This document shows, piece by piece, positions 37,966 to 52,100 of a stretch of DNA of 64,000 nucleotides. The DNA lies in assembly GCA_012932295.1 (NCBI GenBank), contig JAAONU010000017.1, positions 4,278,001 to 4,342,000 of the forward strand, read 5' to 3'. The DNA is from Cyclina sinensis (lineage: Eukaryota; Mollusca; Bivalvia; Venerida; Veneridae). Position numbers and translations under genes: made by a program. Each line of letters starts with the position of its first letter. Position 1 is the first letter of the stretch. The notes beneath the pieces were generated by a model. It searched no databases. It saw only the letters and a program-made list of their open reading frames with translations, and was not told where the DNA came from.

Positions 37966-38565
37966 ATGGTGGCTGATTTCGTCGAAAGGCGAAAGGCGCA
38001 ATAACGACAATGACAACGCTTTGGGTTTCGTTTTCCGGTAAACATGCGCAAAACGATTACACATATTCATACTTGCACACTGAAAAAAAATCCAATCTTA
38101 CCATCTGCTCTCTGAATATTTCTTCCAACTCTGGCATTCCAATTTCTTCTAAAATATAGTCCATCTTGACATGAAAAAAACTCGACATATGTGTAATCGT
38201 TCTACGCATGTCTACCGGAAGGCTAAACCCGAGGCGTTGTTTTTGTCGTTATTTCGCATTTTGCCTTTCAGGACGAAAACACGACAACGTGAAATCTGCA
38301 ACATTTTCGTTATTTCGCCTTCCGTGTTTCGGGGTGAAGACACGAAGACACGACAAACAAAGTTCGCCAACACGAAACATTTCTACCCGCGGACACAAAA
38401 ACTTTCGTCTCTTCGCCTGTTGAAATTTTGTTATTTCGCCTGACATATTTCGTGTCTTCGCCCATAAACGCGAAAGGCGAAAAAACGAAAACATGCCTAA
38501 TTTTCGTTATTTCGAGTTTTGGGACGAAGACACGAATACACGAAATGGCAGAAATCAGCCACCAT
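37966..38565. mobile_element. 600-bp element with inverted ends ATGGTGGCTGATTTC
   Basis: ATGGTGGCTGATTTC at 37966-37980 is repeated in reverse complement at 38551-38565. The interior is full of short direct and inverted variants of CGAAGACACGAA and GGCGAAAGGCG, which produce overlapping open frames on both strands. No transposase and no clear target duplication are visible. It is best read as a non-autonomous foldback element. Confidence 0.75.
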
Positions 38566-39719
38566 ACAAACCTTTTTTTAAAATAACGACAAATGGGATT
38601 AAAGAACAACATAGGTATATAATACACGTATGTTAATCAGCCTGTATGCAGAAGAACTTCTAGGCGATATCTAAGATACATTTTGTGTTTTATAAATTTC
38701 GCTGAAAAGCAGATACTATGCCCATCTTTGCATAAAAAAACTTTTATTGCAGAAATTAATTGGAAGTAAGGAAATTCTTACTGAATATGTGTAATTATGC
38801 TACTAGAATACACGCACTATGTATGGAAAGCTGCATTCCCTATCACAGGTCATGTTATGTTGGTGCTTTCTTAAAAAAACTGCCAGCTATTTTTACTGAC
38901 ACTATGTATTTATAATGTGTTTACCTATAGTGTGTAGAGTTTTAAACGTAACATATCTACTGTGTGTGTACTCAAACATGTTTATTTTATATTTACATAA
39001 AAAATATGAAGTAGTTATTTGTATCTGAAACTTGAGCAAAATATATATCTTTAAAATCTGCCTTACCAAAGGCTTCAGTTTTCTAGTTTTTCAAAATAGC
39101 TGTATCATCCTGCCAAATGGGGCGGAAAATTTTCACCAAAAAAGTTAACCTTTAGATTTCGACGTGAAATTATTATGAACGAAATTAACTACTTGATATT
39201 TCATTGACAAGTGCCTTTTTTATTCTTTCTTTCTTTGCTTTTTTAAGTATGCATGCTCCTTGATTTCTCACTAACTAGACTGAAAAATCCAAAAAATTTC
39301 ACTGAAATAGCCGTGGTTGAAAAATCTTATTACACATGGGCTTATCTCGTCGACGAATGGCTTTACAATGCATACTACTTTTTGTATTATTTCAGTCAAT
39401 TTCGAGCGTTGACATTTTAAATTTATCTGTGTTTACACTTTAAATCACATGTTCCCCGATTAATTTTCATTTAAATCACCTTAACCCATCAACTTTATTT
39501 ATGCCTAATGTTTAGACCTACGTAATACGTTTATTTTTTAATCCATTTTTAGTTGAATCTGTCAAACGTGTCTCCAGCATGTTGAATATTTTTTTTGGAA
39601 ATTTGGTTGTTATGCGGTTTACAGGTGTAAATACGCATACAATTTTTTTGCGTTTGTTAGTATTTTTTGTTGTTGAGTGAGTTAGTGAGAAACATAATCA
39701 AACATTGGGCATGAATGCA

Positions 39720-39794
39720 GATCGTGATATCCAAACACTCGGGTGACCGGTTTCCGGCGAGAACCGATCACCCTCGGGTTTGGATATCCCGATC
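39720..39794. repeat. 75-bp near-perfect hairpin
   Basis: GATCGTGATATCCAAACACTC and GGGTGACCGGTT are followed after a short loop by AACCGATCACCC and GGGTTTGGATATCCCGATC. The arms pair along nearly their whole length. It lies about 390 bases before the first PKS coding exon, in what may be the promoter or the first (non-coding) intron. Confidence 0.75.
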
Positions 39795-40179
39795 TTCAAC
39801 CACCTTCAGTGTTAGATTCTATTAACCTGTGGCGGCCGAAAACATGCGCTTCTTCAATTTTCAGACGGACAGCGCTTTATTAGAGAAAAAACAACAACAT
39901 GCTTTTGATATAAAATTTTCATACTTTTGCGATCAATTATCTTTAAGTTACTTTCATCTAAGACACTTTTAAAGATTGCAGAACAAGGGAGTCCCTCAAT
40001 CTGCCGATTATCTTAGATAAGCGCTCAGTCTGTCAGTTAACCTCTTGATGGTTTAATTAGACTTACCTCTTCTTAGGATAAAATTTACCATTATCCTGAA
40101 AAAAGTAAATAGATCGCACATTACTTTGTAAATGATTTATCACATTTTCTGATTTAATTTAAAGTTCTGAGTTATTTTT

Positions 40180-40184
40180 AGAAT
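40180..40184 (+). promoter_or_regulatory. Splice acceptor four bases before the PKS start codon
   Basis: A T-rich run followed by TTTTTAG ends at 40181, and ATG follows three bases later. This looks like a 3' splice site, so the 5' untranslated region probably starts in one or more non-coding exons upstream. The promoter is then further left, somewhere in 31.7-40.1 kb. Confidence 0.5.
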
Positions 40185-43100
40185 ATGAATGAAGACGTTG
40201 CAGTAATCGGTATTGGGTGTCGCTTCCCCGGTGCTGATAACATTGACGAGTTTTGGAAAGTTCTGGAGAACGGGGAGAATCACATCGTAGATATTCCCCC
40301 AGAGCGCTGGAACAATGATGCATTCTACAGTGAAGACCAAACTGAAAAAGGAAAACTTTATGTAAAAAAAGCGGCATTTCTCAACCAGTAAGAACACTTT
40401 TATTGCTTGACAATTTTGGTAAAGAAACTCTGAAATGCAACATAACATTTGTCAACTTTTGAAAATAGCGCGTTAAAGTAAAACAAAATGCATGCTCTTT
40501 GACCAAATAATGTACAAATAGTTGACCGATAGAAAAAAAACTCCTGGTTTTATAAATAGAATGTCTTAATCTGATAATAATTATATCGGCGAAAGCTCCT
40601 ACATATGTTTTCAACATTTATTTGAAAAGTAAATGTCATTAAGTTCTTTGTTGAATGGCTTACTTTATTTCCCTCGCCCTAGGCGGGGCGATATTGTTTT
40701 CATGTTGTCCGCGTTCATATGTATATTAGACTCAAACCAAATTTTGCAGGTGTTGGAGTTTTTGTTACATTTTACAGACACACGCGTGCAACACTTGACC
40801 AATCTAATTCTCATAAACAATACTCATTCATATAGGTTAGAGGTTTTTCCAAAACCATGCATTTATTTTTAGCTCACCTGAGCACACCGTCGTCAACAAT
40901 TTCTTAAAAGCGACATCTCCTCTGAAACCACTGACTGCACATTAACCAAACTTCACAGGAATTACGCTTGGGTGGTCCCCTTTCAAAGTTGTTCAAATGG
41001 TTTCGGTCTTTTGCATAAGTAGGTCGCAGGGCCAAAAAAGAAGTTTCAAAAATGCAAATTAAAGCAATCTTCTTGTCAGAAAGCACACGGCCCAGAGCTT
41101 TGGTATTTGGTATATGACATTATCTATAAGTTCTCTACTAAAGTTGTTCAAATTATGTCCCTATTGTTAAAATTGGCCCCGCCCCCGGTGGGGGGGGGGG
41201 GTTATAGGTTTTCGTTATATGTATATAGTAAAAACTTAAAAATTCTTCTCCTCTGAAACGATAAAGGTTTGAGCTCAGATATTTAGCATGAAACATTGTC
41301 TAATAAACCTCTATCAAAGTTGTTAAAATTATGCCTCTAGTGTCAAAATTGGCCCCGCCCCGGGGTGGGTCATAGTTTTCCTTATATGTATAAACTTAAA
41401 AACTCTTCTTCTCTAAAATGACAAAGGCTAGAGCTTAGATATTTGCCATGAAACATTGTGTAGTAGACCTCTACCAAGATTGTTCAAATTATAGTCCTGG
41501 GGTCAAAATTGGCCCTGCCCCGGGTGTCATAGGTTTTCCATAAATACATGTAGTAAAAACTTTAAAAATCTTCTTTTTTGAAACTGCAAAGGCTAGAGCT
41601 TAGATATTTGGCAGAAAACATTGTTTAGTGGGCCTCTACAAAGATTGTTCAAATTATAGCCCTAGGATCAAAACTGGTCTCGCCCTAGGGGGGGATCATG
41701 GGTTTTCCTTATATACATATAGTAAAATCTTAAAAAAGTACTCTGCTTTAAAACTGCAAAGGCTTGAGCTTTGATATTTCACATGAAACATTGTGTAGAA
41801 AACCCCTACAATTATTGTTCAAATTATCGCCCAAGGGTTGAAAATGGCCCTGCCCAGGTGGGTGTGGGGTCATAGTTTTCCTTATATACATATAGTAAAA
41901 ACTTAAAAAAAACTTCTTCTCTAAAACCACAAAGGCTAGAGCTTAGACATTTGGCATGAACTATTGTCTAGTAAACCTCTACCAAGTTTGTTCAAATTAT
42001 ATCCCTGGGTAAAAATTGGGCCTGCCCGGGGGGTCATAGATTTTCATTATATACATATACTGAAAACTTATAAGAAAATTATCCTCTGAAGCTTCAAAGG
42101 CTAGAGCTTTGATATTTGGCATGAAACATTAAGGACCACTACAAAGATCGTTCAAATTATGGCCCTAGGGTCGAAATTGGCCCTGCCCTGGGGGTCATGG
42201 GTTTTCTTTATATACGTATAAATAAAAGTGATCTCTGAAACCGAGAAAACTAGAGCTTAGATATTTGACATGAAACATTGTCTGGTGGACCTATATCAAG
42301 ATTGTTTAAATTAAAGCCTTGGGATCAAAGTTGACCCTCCCCCAGGGGACTCAGTGACCTACTTTTTGTTATTTGAGATACGGTTATGAAATGTGAGCCA
42401 TGTGCACAGTTTCAGATGTAAAATTAAACTTTGATATGAGCTGGCCTAGTTTTTGACCTAGTGACCTACTTTCTTGTTTTTGATGTACAGCTATGAAATT
42501 TGGACCATTTGCACAGTTTCAGGTATAGAATCGAACTTATATGTTAGATGACCTAAATTTTGACCTAGTGACGTACTTTGTTGTTGTTTGATGTACAGCT
42601 TTGAAATTTGGTCCATGTATATAGTAAAAATTTAAAAGTATATTTTGCATGAAGTATGGTTAAATGGCCAACATTGTTCAAATTCTTGTAATAAACACTA
42701 GCTTTCTTCGCTTTCACACAAATAACAGTCTTTCCTTAGATGAGCGCTTTGGTTCCAAACTCACAAGCAAAGGATATCAATCCTTTACATCGACTTTGCT
42801 TTGTAATGATTTGTTTTTATTGAGTTAAAAGTACAATTCATCATCACGTATTTTTGGGCAAGTTTCATATCTTTAATCTTTGAAAGGGATGATATTATTT
42901 TTTGCATATGTAAAATAAGATGTAGAAAAAATGATAATTTATTATTGTTCATTTTAATACGAGATACATTCGGATTTGTACTTGTTGAGGGGTTATGCTT
43001 TCTATTTAAGTGTTATCAAGTTAACAAAGAAATTCACTTTATTCCATATCTTTTATTGTTTGGGGCGAAATCAGCATTCTAGAGCCTTTTGCGATTTACA

Positions 43101-46100
43101 AAAAAAAATAAATATGGCAAAAACTATCAAAATAGATAAATATTTAAAGATGATATCACAACAATGGTAGGATTCTACGTCATCACGCACCTGTTTTACG
43201 CTCTCTCGAGGACCATTTTTTTGTCAAGAATCCGTCGCTTGAAAGGTAAAATGGTCTTTTTCAATAAGAAATCAGTACAGTTGCAAAAATCATGTTGTGC
43301 ACCGAAGATTGGCTGGTGTACATTGTATTTACGTAAAGAATTTTCATAATGTAAAATTCTAATTTAGGCCTGAAAACGTGTGAAAGTTTTCATCAGCATG
43401 CATTGAGAAAAAAAAACTTTCTACCGTTTTCAGGCCTAAACTAGCATAAAACAGGTGCGCAAAGTATTTATAGAAAAATACATATTCCACATATAAATTA
43501 CAATTGGAAAGTTAAAGAAAACAGTTACATCAGCAAGAGCAATTATTCCGTCTTCCATTGCTTTTGTATAAAACACAGCAGTTTTTGTTTAGTGTTAATT
43601 TACAATTAGAGAGCATCAACTAAAAAAAAAAGTTGGAAATGATATTCAGGCTAAATATACTGATCTTAAGCGACACCACATAAGACTCTACACCACAGAA
43701 GTTACACAGCTTGCCTGTTTACACAAATCAAGACAGTGAAGATAGTGAGGAACGAGTCAGGTCTTTTGTGTACTTACTATAACCAAATTTGTCTAAATAT
43801 TCTCCAAAACAAAACTCGGTTTTGTATCTATAATAATGAAGTTTAGGAGATTCATTTCCAAGATAAAATATCTTATGATCTTTATAAATGAAAACCTAAT
43901 AATCCGATAATGCTGTGTTTTTTAGTAAATTAATATACCATTTTTTGCTAAATAACTCTGTACAAGACCCAGTTATCAAAATTCATTCTTTCTGTTTTTC
44001 AGTTACGATGAATGGGACAATAAATTGTTTGGAATAAGCGACAGTGAGGCATCGCAAGTGGATCCCCAGCAGCGTTATGTACTTGAATGTGTCCACATGG
44101 CAATGGAAGATGGCGGAATCACTAGAAAACAATTAAATGGGTCTCCTACTGGAGTGTACATTGGTAAAAAAGAACTTGGAAATATTCTGATGAAAAATAA
44201 TCAATAGATCTATTAGCCTTAGTTACATACCCATAGCTCATTTCATAATATAAATCTTAAAGTAATCGGCACACTTTCTTAAGGGCATCTTTTTAATAGT
44301 CTTACAAGGTCGAAGGTTCAAGTCCTTTTAGAATCTTGTTTTGACGAAGCCGAAGTGTGTGTTGCGAGTTAGCTAAAGAATGGTTACAGATTGCCCGTTC
44401 ACCAGGTTCTTAGGATAAGAATATGGGGTTTTAAGATGTTTAATAGGCAGCGGAGGCTGGTCTTTTCGGACGGGAAGGCTGTACTAAACGACCACATTGC
44501 TTTTCTTTTAATTATACCCAACTGCGTGATTTCATGTCATGAAGAAAATAGCTATATACCTGCTATCTTCTGTTTGACTGAAAGATAAAAGACATATTTT
44601 TTAGAGTCATAGAAGATTTTAAAATAATTATTATGTATTTACACAGGTTCAATGTCTAGCGATTACAAGGGTCTGTTCGATTTTGACCACGAGAGCGACA
44701 CTACATACACAGCTACAGGCGGAAACAATGCAATAATCTCTGCACGGGTGTCCTATGTTTATAACTTACAGGGACCAAGCATGGTCATAGATACGGCTTG
44801 CTCATCGTCAATGACCAGTATACACCTTGGATGCCAGGCAATCAAAACAGGTAATCTATGGTTTTCAAGATATCACTAATAATTACTGGACATGCTCACA
44901 ATGTCGCCTTTTATAGGTTTAATAATCTGTAATGTTTGTATATGTCTTTGAAGTTGTTGCTGTAAGTATTTCAAACCAAAGTTTACTCTTACAGTTGTTT
45001 CCCTATTTTGTCATTCTTGATGAACACGGGGTCTTTCTTGTTGGCTCATTAATGACCTTTATCAGACTGGAATTCTATTGATGTGCTATTTTAATGATAA
45101 CATATACATAACTTTCATAAGTCACTTTCGTATAGATTAAATGTTGTTGTTGACAATTAAATACATGTACTTATTTCATGCAATGCAAATACTGAGGATA
45201 TGCGCAATGAACCTTCATCAGTAAATTCTAAAAAACGTATCTGTGACATTCAGTCATATCGAACATAGCAAACGAATGTAAAGAGGAAATATAAGACAAT
45301 GGCTTTCTGAAAATTAATCAAACAAAATTTAACATCACATAACATTATATTATATCATATCATATTACCTTATATCAAATCACTTCATATCACTACACAC
45401 CACACCATGAAACATCGAATCACATCTCTATATAATATCATATTGTTTTCCGGTAAATAATCTTTCACAAATGTAGCGGCGAAAAGTCATTTGTATAGTA
45501 AATAATTTAATTTGTAAAGTACGTGTGACTGAATTTTGAATCAAATTAAACTTGAAATTGTAAAGTAAATAGAACTGTTTTTCAAAATTCAACTGAGAAA
45601 ATAGCATCAAAGCAAAAAAGATGATTCTGAGTGTACTTTACTAGGAGGAATTCTTTTTATAGTGACATGTGAAATCGGTTAAGTTTATTTTAAGGATGTA
45701 AGGAAAACTTACATTCGAATTCTTTCGAATTGTGGACAAAAATGGAGAGAGTATTTAATAAACAGAAAATACAATTTTTTTCTATAAATACGCGATTTAT
45801 TTTCATCTCGTGGTATGAAAATTATCATATTTCACTCGTGGCTATCGCCACTTGTGATTTTTTTTATTTTTAGCTCACCTGAGCACAAAGTGCTCAAGGT
45901 GAGCTTTTGTGATCGCCTGATGACCGTCGTCCGTCCGTACGTGCGTCGTCAACTTTTTCTTCAAACAACTTCTTCTCCTGAACTGCTGGGCCAGTCTTGC
46001 TGACACTTGGCAGGAATGTTACTTGCATGAAGCTTTACCAAAATTGTTCAAATGGTTTAGGTCCATTGCATTTCTAGGCCACAGGAGCTAAAAATAGATT

Positions 46101-49100
46101 TTCAAAGTTGAACATTAAAAATCTTCTTCTCCAGAACTACAAGGCCTGGAGCTTAGATATTTGGTATGAAGCATCATCAGGTGGACTTTTACCAAGTTTG
46201 TTCAAATCATGACCCCTGGATCAAAAATGGCCCTGCCCCAGGGGTCACTAGTTTTAAATAGAGTTATATAGGAAAAAAATTTAAAATCTTCTTGTCAGAA
46301 ACCACAAGGCCTAGAGTTTAGATATTTGGTGTGCAGCATTGTCCAGTGGACATCTACCAAGTTTATTCAAATCGTGGCTCCTGGGTCAAAAATGGCCCCC
46401 AGGGGTCAAATGTTTTATATAGAGTTATACAGGAAAAATCTCAAAAAAACCTTATTGTCAGAAACCGCAAGGCATAGAGTTTAGATATTTGGTGTGCAGC
46501 ATTCTCTAGTGGACCTCTATCAAGTTTGTTCAAATTATGTTCCCTGGGTCAAAATTGGCCACGCCCCAGGGTTCTATTGATTTATATATAGTTATATAGG
46601 AAAAACATGAAAAATCATTTTTCTCCGAAACTAATAGGACTAGACCTTAGATATTTGGTGTGTTGTGTTGAGAACCTTTACCAGTATTGTTTATATGTTG
46701 GCCCCGGGGTCAAAATTGGCCCCGCCCCGGGGGCCCTTAATATGTAAAAAAGGCAATCTTTAAAAATTTTCTTACTGGAAACCTCAATGCCTACAGCTTA
46801 GATATTTGGTATGCGGCATTGTCTAGTGGACCTCTACCTAGTTTGTTTGAAAAATGTCACTGGGGTCACTATTGACACCGCCCGAGGGGTCATAAGTTTT
46901 AAATAGCAATATAGAAGAAAATCTTTAAAAATCTTCTTGTCTGAAACCACAAGGATTAGAATTTTAAAATTTGGCATGAAGCAAGCTTTATCAAGCTTTT
47001 TGAAATTATTAGATTAGGTTAAAGGTCATGGAGGCTAAAAATAGATTTATCTACTGTACTTCATAGAGCCTTCATTTATAGACCAATATCTTTGATATTC
47101 AGTATATAGGTACTTTGCATGGACCTCTACCCATGGGTAGGGTTTGAGGTCACTGGGTCAAAGTCAAGGTCACCATAGCTTATAATAGATATTTCTACTT
47201 TCTGTCATAGAGCCTTTATTTATTGACTGATATTTTACATATTTGGTTTGTAGGCACTTACATATTTTCAATTAAAAAATGAAATACTGCTTAGCAGCAA
47301 ACCTACAGCCAAAGTACTCAGGTGAGCGATCCAGGGCCATCATGGCCCTCTTGTTATTCCACTAGATGAAAATAAATCCCGTATTTATAGAAACACCTTG
47401 AATATCTTCTATGACTTTGTTTTACAAAGGCGACTGCGACATGGCAATCTGTGGTGGGGTGAACAGTCTACTTTGTCCAGACATGTTCTTTATTATCTGC
47501 CGAGCTCGAATGTTGTCTCCTGATTGTCAGTGTCAAACTTTCTGTGACAAAGCTAACGGATATGTGCGAGGCGAAGGGTGTGGTATTGTTATACTCAAGT
47601 CGTATAAAAAGGTAATTTATTTATAAAAGTTCATAACCTCAGAAAATTAACTATTAAATGAGTGCTCTCTATACAACGCTCTCAAAGCTTATGTTTGACG
47701 AATAGATTGTTCTTGTTTGTATCTTTTCTTTATCCATTTGTGTCATCCTTTGTGCCTTCCTATTAATTTCAAATATCTTATGTACAGTTAAGTACCATTA
47801 AACTAAAATATACCAAGGGTCTATAACAAGTGAACTAGACAAATAGAGAATCCCGAAAAAAATACAAAATAATCTTGTACGACCTAAATTTTCCTACCCA
47901 TTTTACATGCTTTACAGTAAGAGATTTTTATTAATCTCAAAACTTTTGTAACAGTTAAGCTATTTACACAGTTGCTTTAAGAGTTTCTTCTGTGAAAGAT
48001 CATTATGATTCTTGTAATTCAAACTGGCAATTCTCAAAGCTCTTGAATTTTTTCTTTTATTAATTTTATTTACATTAGATAAACATTAAATGTCAAAGTA
48101 GACGATATGACCCTTGAAAATAAACTTCAGTCATTTCTTTCGAATAGCTGGTCATCTTGATTGATTATAAGTTCTATCTTCTTCAAACCATTGTTCAAAT
48201 GCCAGCTTGTTATGATAATTTGTTTTATCACCAAACAACATTCTTTCAAGCCTTTTCCATTTCTTGTCAGTTTTACCTGTTTCAATTGTTACGGTCCAGC
48301 GCATGCCTTTCCATAATTGTACAAATACAACCTCTGACAACTGCATCAGGGATTCGATTTTTGTCTCAGTGGATTAGAGTGTTGGATTTCGATGCGCTAA
48401 GATCGGGCTTTGAATCCCACTCTGGGTTGTATATTCTAAGATGCATTGCATCTTCCTGTTACAGACTTTTATGTTCGTAAAATAATGCATTATATTCTAT
48501 TTCCACAGGCTTTGGAAGATGGAAATAAAATTTGGGCAATACTGAAAACAAGATTAAATCAGGATGGGCATGCTGCCCAGCCGATAACAGCTCCCTCTGG
48601 GGAACAGCAACAAAAACTTCTTTACCAAATTTATTCGCATTATGGTATGGATCCAACAACTTTACAGTATGTTGAATGTCACGGTAAGTTTCGAGTTGTT
48701 CCTATTGTATAGACTTAATACACATATTCTTTTTCAGTAACTGCTACATCAACTGAAGTGCAACCGTTTAAACATATTATATAGGTTAGAAGATCCAACA
48801 AACAAAATAATATCTCAGGCATTGTTGTATAGATTTTGTGCCTTCTTATGCCGAAGTTTTTAAGCGTGTTAAATAACAAAACTAGAAGTTAATTCAATTC
48901 TTTTTCATTTCTAGCGCTCCAACTTGGATTTCAAAAATGAACGCTCATAACTTATTTCAGAAAGATTACAGGAGTTGAAAATTACGTATTGCCTGTCGAG
49001 ACCTGTTTTTTTAAACAGACAGTTTATAACTGATTTAACTGGATTTAATCAAGAAAAATTCTTGGCTGCATTTAAACATTGGTAACACACCCCTGTGTGT

Positions 49101-52100
49101 GCAACTTGACTGTTTTTGTTTACAGGAACTGGGACACAGATAGGGGACGCTATTGAGGTAAACGCCATTGGACAGTTTATCATGTCCCAAAGACATAATT
49201 TAAATTCAACCGGAAGAGATGTAAATTTTGGCGGAAAAGTACATAATGATGAAAGTAACGTATCTGAAGAAAATTCTTCAAAACAAAACCCTGCCATAGA
49301 AAGGCAGTACCATTTGAATGATCAAACAATACTCGTAGGGTCTGTTAAAACTAACATAGGTCATTTGGAAGCTGCAGCTGGTGTGGCAGGACTCATCAAA
49401 GTTCTTTTGATGATGGAGAAAGGAAAGTTTGTTCCAAGTTTACATGTAAAGCTTGACAGGTCAAACGTTAAGAAGACTATCAAATTCAAAGAATATGCAC
49501 TGGATGTGGCTGTTGATGTCACCAGCTGGTACCCAAATGAAAAAGGGGAACGAATGAGCTGCGTGAATTCGTTCGGATTCGGTGGATCAAATAGTCATGT
49601 GATCGTCATACAGAAGAAAAACAGCAAAATCACAAGAGAACGCACCACTGAAAAGAAATACAAATGTATTGCCATGTCTGCTATAGACAAACCATCACTA
49701 CAAAAAGCACTATTTGCATTGAATTCTGATCTTTCTAACAAAGCAGTAGACCTACAAAATGTGTCATTTACATCAATTTACCATCGCGATCATTTTACCA
49801 GCAGGACACTACTGTTCGGAAAAAAATTAGAAGAAATTCAAAAACAAATACAACTGAAAGCTGAACATATAGAAGAAATTGAAAGCCCGAAGGTTTTTCG
49901 GCTTATATTTGTCTTCTGCGGAGTTGGAACCTCATGGACAGGGATGTGTAAGGAAATGATGGAAACACAGCCTGTCTTTAAAGATGTTGTGCTGAAGATT
50001 GACGCTATCATAGAAGACTATACAGATGTAAAGCTTTCCGAAAAATTCCAAGAGGATAGCAATTACCATGATCCATTTTTGAACCACATAGCATTGTTTT
50101 GTTGCCAGATAGCATTGTATACTCTCTGGCAAAGCTGGGGAATATGCCCTGAAGCTATTATTGGACAGTCAGTTGGTGAAGTTGCAGCTGCTTACGCATC
50201 TGGAGCTCTAGAGCTAGAAGATGCCGTCAAAGTTATATACTTCAGATCAAGATACTTAGCGGACCTGACAGAAGGCACGATGATGGTTGTCGGAAACGTA
50301 GAAGGCAAAGAGCTGCTGGAGTGTTTTGGTGAAAATGAAGGTAAGGTAACAGTTGCTGGGTATAATAGCCCAACCTCTTTCACTCTCTCTGGTGATATGA
50401 CAGCTATCGCAGACATTAAGGTTGCCTTGGAAAATATCAAAAAAGAAAAGGACAAAGATATCATGATGAAATATCTTTCAGTGCCATGCGCATATCATAG
50501 TCATTATGTAGATAAATGTACCGGCAAAATAGAATTTCAGCTTAAGGATATAAAGGGGAGAAAGACAAATGTCGACCATTATTCAACAGTTACAGGAAAG
50601 CTTGCGGTAGACGATGAGTTTTGTACAGGCAAATACTGGGCAGAAAATATTAGAAAACCTGTAAAGTTTATGCAGGCTGTAACTAGTGCTGTCCGCCCGA
50701 ATGTTTTAAATGTTTTTGTGGAGATAGGCCCAAAACCGGTTTTAAGAGCTCATATACGGAATATCCTGTCTGGAAAGAGTATTGATGGTATCTGTCTTCC
50801 GTCTATGAATGAAAGGAAAGAAATGGTGAGCATGAACTCTGCACTTGTAAAGTTGTATGAACTTGGAGCCGAGATCAACTGGGAAAACATCGTACCAGAG
50901 GCTGGACTTGTTGTTGCTGTACCTAGGTATGTTTTCAATGGCGTAAAGCGATTACACATACCACAGAAACATCAAAAGTTACTGCAAGGGGTCGCTGAAA
51001 CCTCAGATGCTCATATGTATGTCAGACAAAACAGTGGCAACAATAGATCATACACTTTAAAAGTAAGCAAAGAAAAAACTCCATTTGTTTTTGACCACCT
51101 GTTTCATGGAAATGTCTTAGTTCCAGGCGCAACTTACATAGAAGCAGCTTTCGAGGTCGGACACAGAATTTCAAATCACACTTCCTTTGAAAGTAGTGTA
51201 TCAGTCAATTTTGTTCAAACTCTTGTTCCACAAGAAGAAAAGCAGTACGTGGTTGAAATAGAAGTGACAAAAGACGAATCAGATTTGAGTGAACATTTTG
51301 TTGTAAAGAATGACGAAAGAATGTTATGTTTTGGCACAATATCTGAACGCACAGAGCCAGAGAGAGACACATTAGACATATACCCAATTTTTGAAAGATG
51401 TTCCTCTCACAAAACAAGAGAAGACTGCTATGCAACGTTAGAAAAATTTCATTTCAAATATGGTGAATCGATGAGTGTCATCCATCAAGCCTGGTCCTCA
51501 GAAACAGAATGTATTGTAGAATTACGCTTACCGAAAACCGTGATATCTCAGCGACAATCAACACAGCTACATCCAGCTGTTATAGATGGGATGTTCCAAG
51601 GAGTTGCCACGATGACAATATTTGATACTAACATCGAGCCTCATATTCCAAAAAGTATTGAATCTATTGTAATCAATAGGCCACCAAGAACAGAAATGTT
51701 CAGTTATTCATACATACTAAAAAACAGTCAAAACGGTACCCATTTCAACTGTCTCCTTCTTTCTAAAGAAGGTAGAGTTATTGCTGAAGTGCATGACTTT
51801 TTTCTGAGCAAAATAGCTTCACAAAACACAACACATCCCGGTTTATATTACACTTTAAGATGGCAAGAAATGTTTGTCGAAAAAAACAAACAGACAGATG
51901 AAAAAAACCATCTGTCTAACAGTCTTGTACTGTTTGGCACGAAACGTTTCATTGACTGCTACAAGAATACTGATGGAAGCGCTTTTGTTTGCAGAGAAAT
52001 ATGCGAAAGCGCAACAGAAAACGAAACATGTTTTAAAGAAATCGTACAGCAAAAAGATACGAGACTCTGTCTCAAATCAGTCATATTTGCACCATGTTAT

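Noticed and set aside
38171..38627. Overlapping Arg/Phe-rich open frames on both strands
   Set aside because: They arise from short inverted repeats within the 37966-38565 element and share no protein features.
44286..44340. tRNA-like T arm (GGTTCAAGTCC) in PKS intron 2
   Set aside because: No matching box A at the right distance and no cloverleaf. Too little to call even a SINE fragment.
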